A stretch of DNA of 64,000 nt from Bacteroidetes bacterium 43-16 (GTDB lineage Bacteria > Bacteroidota > Bacteroidia > Chitinophagales > Chitinophagaceae), in the NCBI GenBank assembly GCA_001897525.1, contig MKTB01000020.1, forward strand, positions 27,182-91,181, written 5' to 3'. The notes under the pieces are model-generated. The model was given only the letters and a program-made list of their open reading frames with translations. It searched no databases and was not told the origin of the DNA. The position numbers and the translations under genes are program-made. Shown in pieces: positions 62,285 through 64,000 of this stretch; the first letter of the stretch is position 1, and every line of letters begins with the position of its first letter.

Positions 62285-63679
62285 ATGGAAAAAATAAAAA
62301 GTGTTCCTGTATCAGTCTGGATACTCTGGATCCTTACGATGGTCTTAGTGGCTGTTGTACCTATACTGCGCCCGGATGGCGGTATTAATTTAGATGCACT
62401 CATCTATTTTGACATGGCCGAGAAATTGCCTCGTGTTACGACCAATATCTACCCGATCGGTTATCCCTTGCTGCTAAGGATCGTAAATGTCCTGTTCAAT
62501 GATTATTACTGGAGCTCTAAAATATTGAGTACTCTATCCATCCTTGCGATCGGTCTCTTTGCCATCCGGAAGGATTTCTATGTAAAGCCCACTATTGTAC
62601 TGCTGAGTTTTAAGGTATTTACTATGATATTTTATTACTCCCTTTCCGAAACGATCTTCCTGCCGGTATTGTATTTCCTGGTGTATTATATCTATGCCTT
62701 TTTCCATGGAAAAATTAAAACCGGAAGCTTCGTCATCATTGCTGCGCTCCTGCTTTTTGGCCTGTACACTTTGCGTTACAATACAGTCTTTATCTGTTTA
62801 GGACTGGCCCTGTTTTACCTGGTCTACAGTTATCGCCTGGATCGATGTAGGACATTTTTCAGGAATGGTTTTTTCTATTTTTTATTATTGTCTGCAGTGC
62901 TTATCGGGCTGTATATCGCAGTTAGTATGCTGCTGTTCCCCTCTATGTTCGGGGAAGACCTGAGGAGTGATCCTATCTATAAAGACCTGGCTTTATTCAC
63001 CACCCTGAACATCATCGGTTCGGTCAATATCCTGAACCCGGTCTATTCTATAAAATTTGATACGCTTTATGGCAGCAGGATCCTGTTGCAGGGTGTTATT
63101 TCATTGATTGATGCCACATTCCTGTTCATCGGGATTAAAGTGATGTATAGGCACAGGTCTTATTTCAAAAACCCGTTCTGGCTGAGTTTACTGATCGTTG
63201 CTTTGGTCTTTTTTGTTTGTGTCTTTATCGTTGAATACCTCAATAATATCGACCCGATCTATACGCGCGTAGTCATTGTATCTTCAATGTTCCTGATGTT
63301 TATTGTGCTGGTCATGGTACAGGAGCAATACCCGGGTAAGTTTAAATACGCAATTGGCATTGGTTTCTTTTCTATCCTGTTCAACTTTGTATTTGCGGTA
63401 AGAAAACCGGTTAATTTTTTAGCCTACCGGGAGCGGGTGAGCAAAGTATTACCTACAAAACCTAAGGCTATCTATTTTTATGATGACTCCAGGGAACCGG
63501 TACCTACGGTTTACAGCATTCCTTTTACCAATAAGTCGGTCAGTTATGTGCATGCTTATTACCAGCCGGGTTATATTCATAAATATATACTTATGCTGGA
63601 GCGGCCGGAGATGGTGCCTGTAGAAGATATAAAAGGAATTGATTCTTCTTTGATCATTTTCAATTCGGAGATCAGGTAA
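62285..63679 (+). CDS. Multipass membrane protein, possible GT-C-like fold
   Basis: The 464-residue protein has about ten to eleven predicted membrane helices. The first periplasmic loop has an Asp-containing LDALIYFDMAEKLP (about 36-49), the position where GT-C glycosyltransferases carry a catalytic acid, followed by IYPIGYPLLLR. The C-terminal region (about 385-464) is soluble and resembles the periplasmic domain of such enzymes. No family was assigned with confidence; it could equally be a lipid-linked sugar transferase or a simple membrane protein. It is probably co-transcribed with the bestrophin gene. Confidence 0.6.
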   Translation: MEKIKSVPVSVWILWILTMVLVAVVPILRPDGGINLDALIYFDMAEKLPRVTTNIYPIGYPLLLRIVNVLFNDYYWSSKILSTLSILAIGLFAIRKDFYVKPTIVLLSFKVFTMIFYYSLSETIFLPVLYFLVYYIYAFFHGKIKTGSFVIIAALLLFGLYTLRYNTVFICLGLALFYLVYSYRLDRCRTFFRNGFFYFLLLSAVLIGLYIAVSMLLFPSMFGEDLRSDPIYKDLALFTTLNIIGSVNILNPVYSIKFDTLYGSRILLQGVISLIDATFLFIGIKVMYRHRSYFKNPFWLSLLIVALVFFVCVFIVEYLNNIDPIYTRVVIVSSMFLMFIVLVMVQEQYPGKFKYAIGIGFFSILFNFVFAVRKPVNFLAYRERVSKVLPTKPKAIYFYDDSREPVPTVYSIPFTNKSVSYVHAYYQPGYIHKYILMLERPEMVPVEDIKGIDSSLIIFNSEIR

Positions 63680-64000
63680 ATAAAACTGCTTTTGACAGAT
63701 TGCTTCGCTCCATTAATTTCCTCGTTCCTCGAAATTACTTCCGGTCGAGGATGACGAATGGGGAGTGTTAATTTGTATTTGCATAAAGTAAGAATTGTAA
63801 CTTAGAAAAGTGATTAGCATGGCATAATACTGGCTAAATGATGCAAATGACGTAGGCTTTTTTACGTTACCCCTCGTCATTTCGACCAGAGTAAAAGCAG
63901 AATATAATGTAGCTTTTACGTCGTGGAGCAATCTCTTAAGCTAATGTAGTAGACCTTGAGTAAGACTTTTAGATAATCATACGGTACATTTAGAGATTTC
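63680..64000. other. Intergenic region with inverted repeats running to the window edge
   Basis: The last 321 bases hold no gene I can support. An inverted pair of repeats dominates (63697-63938). The final bases, GAGATTTC (63993-64000), resemble the edge of another copy of the same dispersed element. Confidence 0.6.
63697..63938. repeat. Inverted pair of AGATTGCT...GGTCGA..ATGACGA elements
   Basis: The left arm (about 63697-63762) reads AGATTGCTTCGCTCC ... GGTCGAGGATGACGA. The right arm (about 63865-63938) is its inverse: CGTCATTTCGACC ... GGAGCAATCTCTT. Roughly 100 bases lie between. GTCATTTCGACC-type palindromic elements are frequent in Bacteroidota intergenic DNA from memory; they might form hairpins or be remnants of small mobile elements. 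Confidence 0.7.

Noticed and set aside
63713..63931. 72-residue minus-strand ORF at the right edge
   Set aside because: It is formed by the inverted repeat elements and has no homologous character.

Overview
The window looks like chromosomal DNA of a Bacteroidota bacterium, probably Chitinophagaceae or a close relative. The evidence is: signal peptides ending in AQ; C-terminal sorting domains of the type IX secretion system (a Por-type tail on the 4751-5983 product and a gliding-motility type tail on the 37683-42056 product); families typical of the phylum (DUF4249, DUF3857, DUF5074, DUF4465, DUF1599, BT_3928-like DoxX); promoter -7 boxes of the form TAnnTTTG; few Shine-Dalgarno sites; and several TTG/GTG starts. 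No rRNA, tRNA, transposase, integrase, phage gene or CRISPR array was seen.

Layout. 0-7.2 kb: a truncated secreted repeat protein, an XRE regulator, a small outer-membrane barrel, anmK, a cobalamin riboswitch driving a secreted DUF4465/type IX protein, and two small secreted proteins, one built of six WKSDA repeats. 7.2-13.7 kb (minus strand): DoxX-like protein, DUF1599, DUF1015, then a glutathione peroxidase / DUF5074 propeller lipoprotein / BamA-like operon. 13.8-17.4 kb (plus): two coupled membrane proteins, ispD, a secreted protein and a CoA-transferase B subunit. 17.5-20.4 kb (minus): VOC protein, a tandem palindromic repeat, threonine dehydrogenase-type SDR and carA. 20.6-26.2 kb (plus): lytic transglycosylase, thioredoxin-like, rlmB, DUF4249 lipoprotein, deoC, SPOR protein and an M20 hydrolase. 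27.0-33.5 kb: a complete TetR-regulated RND efflux operon with a readable promoter and operator. 33.6-45.8 kb (minus): two DUF3857 proteins, a 1457-residue surface protein with ten near-identical repeats, pyruvate dehydrogenase E2 and SppA. 46-57 kb: cdd, then a run of mostly small minus-strand genes (lipocalin-like, Arr-type ADP-ribosyltransferase, cupin, transglutaminase-like, phosphatase, RibD-like reductase, VOC, a gene broken by a stop codon, a TPR protein). 57.4-64 kb: FMN glutamate synthase-like protein, thrS, bestrophin, a multipass membrane protein and terminal inverted repeats.

How genes work together. The clearest unit is the efflux operon, tetR - adaptor - RND permease - TolC-type channel, with a palindrome lying at the predicted transcription start. 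Two separate loci point to cobalamin capture at the cell surface: the riboswitch-controlled DUF4465 protein and, less surely, the DUF5074 propeller that resembles BtuG. No BtuB-type receptor is present in the window. The most unusual non-coding item is an array of 21-nt tandem repeats at 52.08-52.33 kb. I see no clear new defence or mobile system; the leads below are ranked with that in mind.
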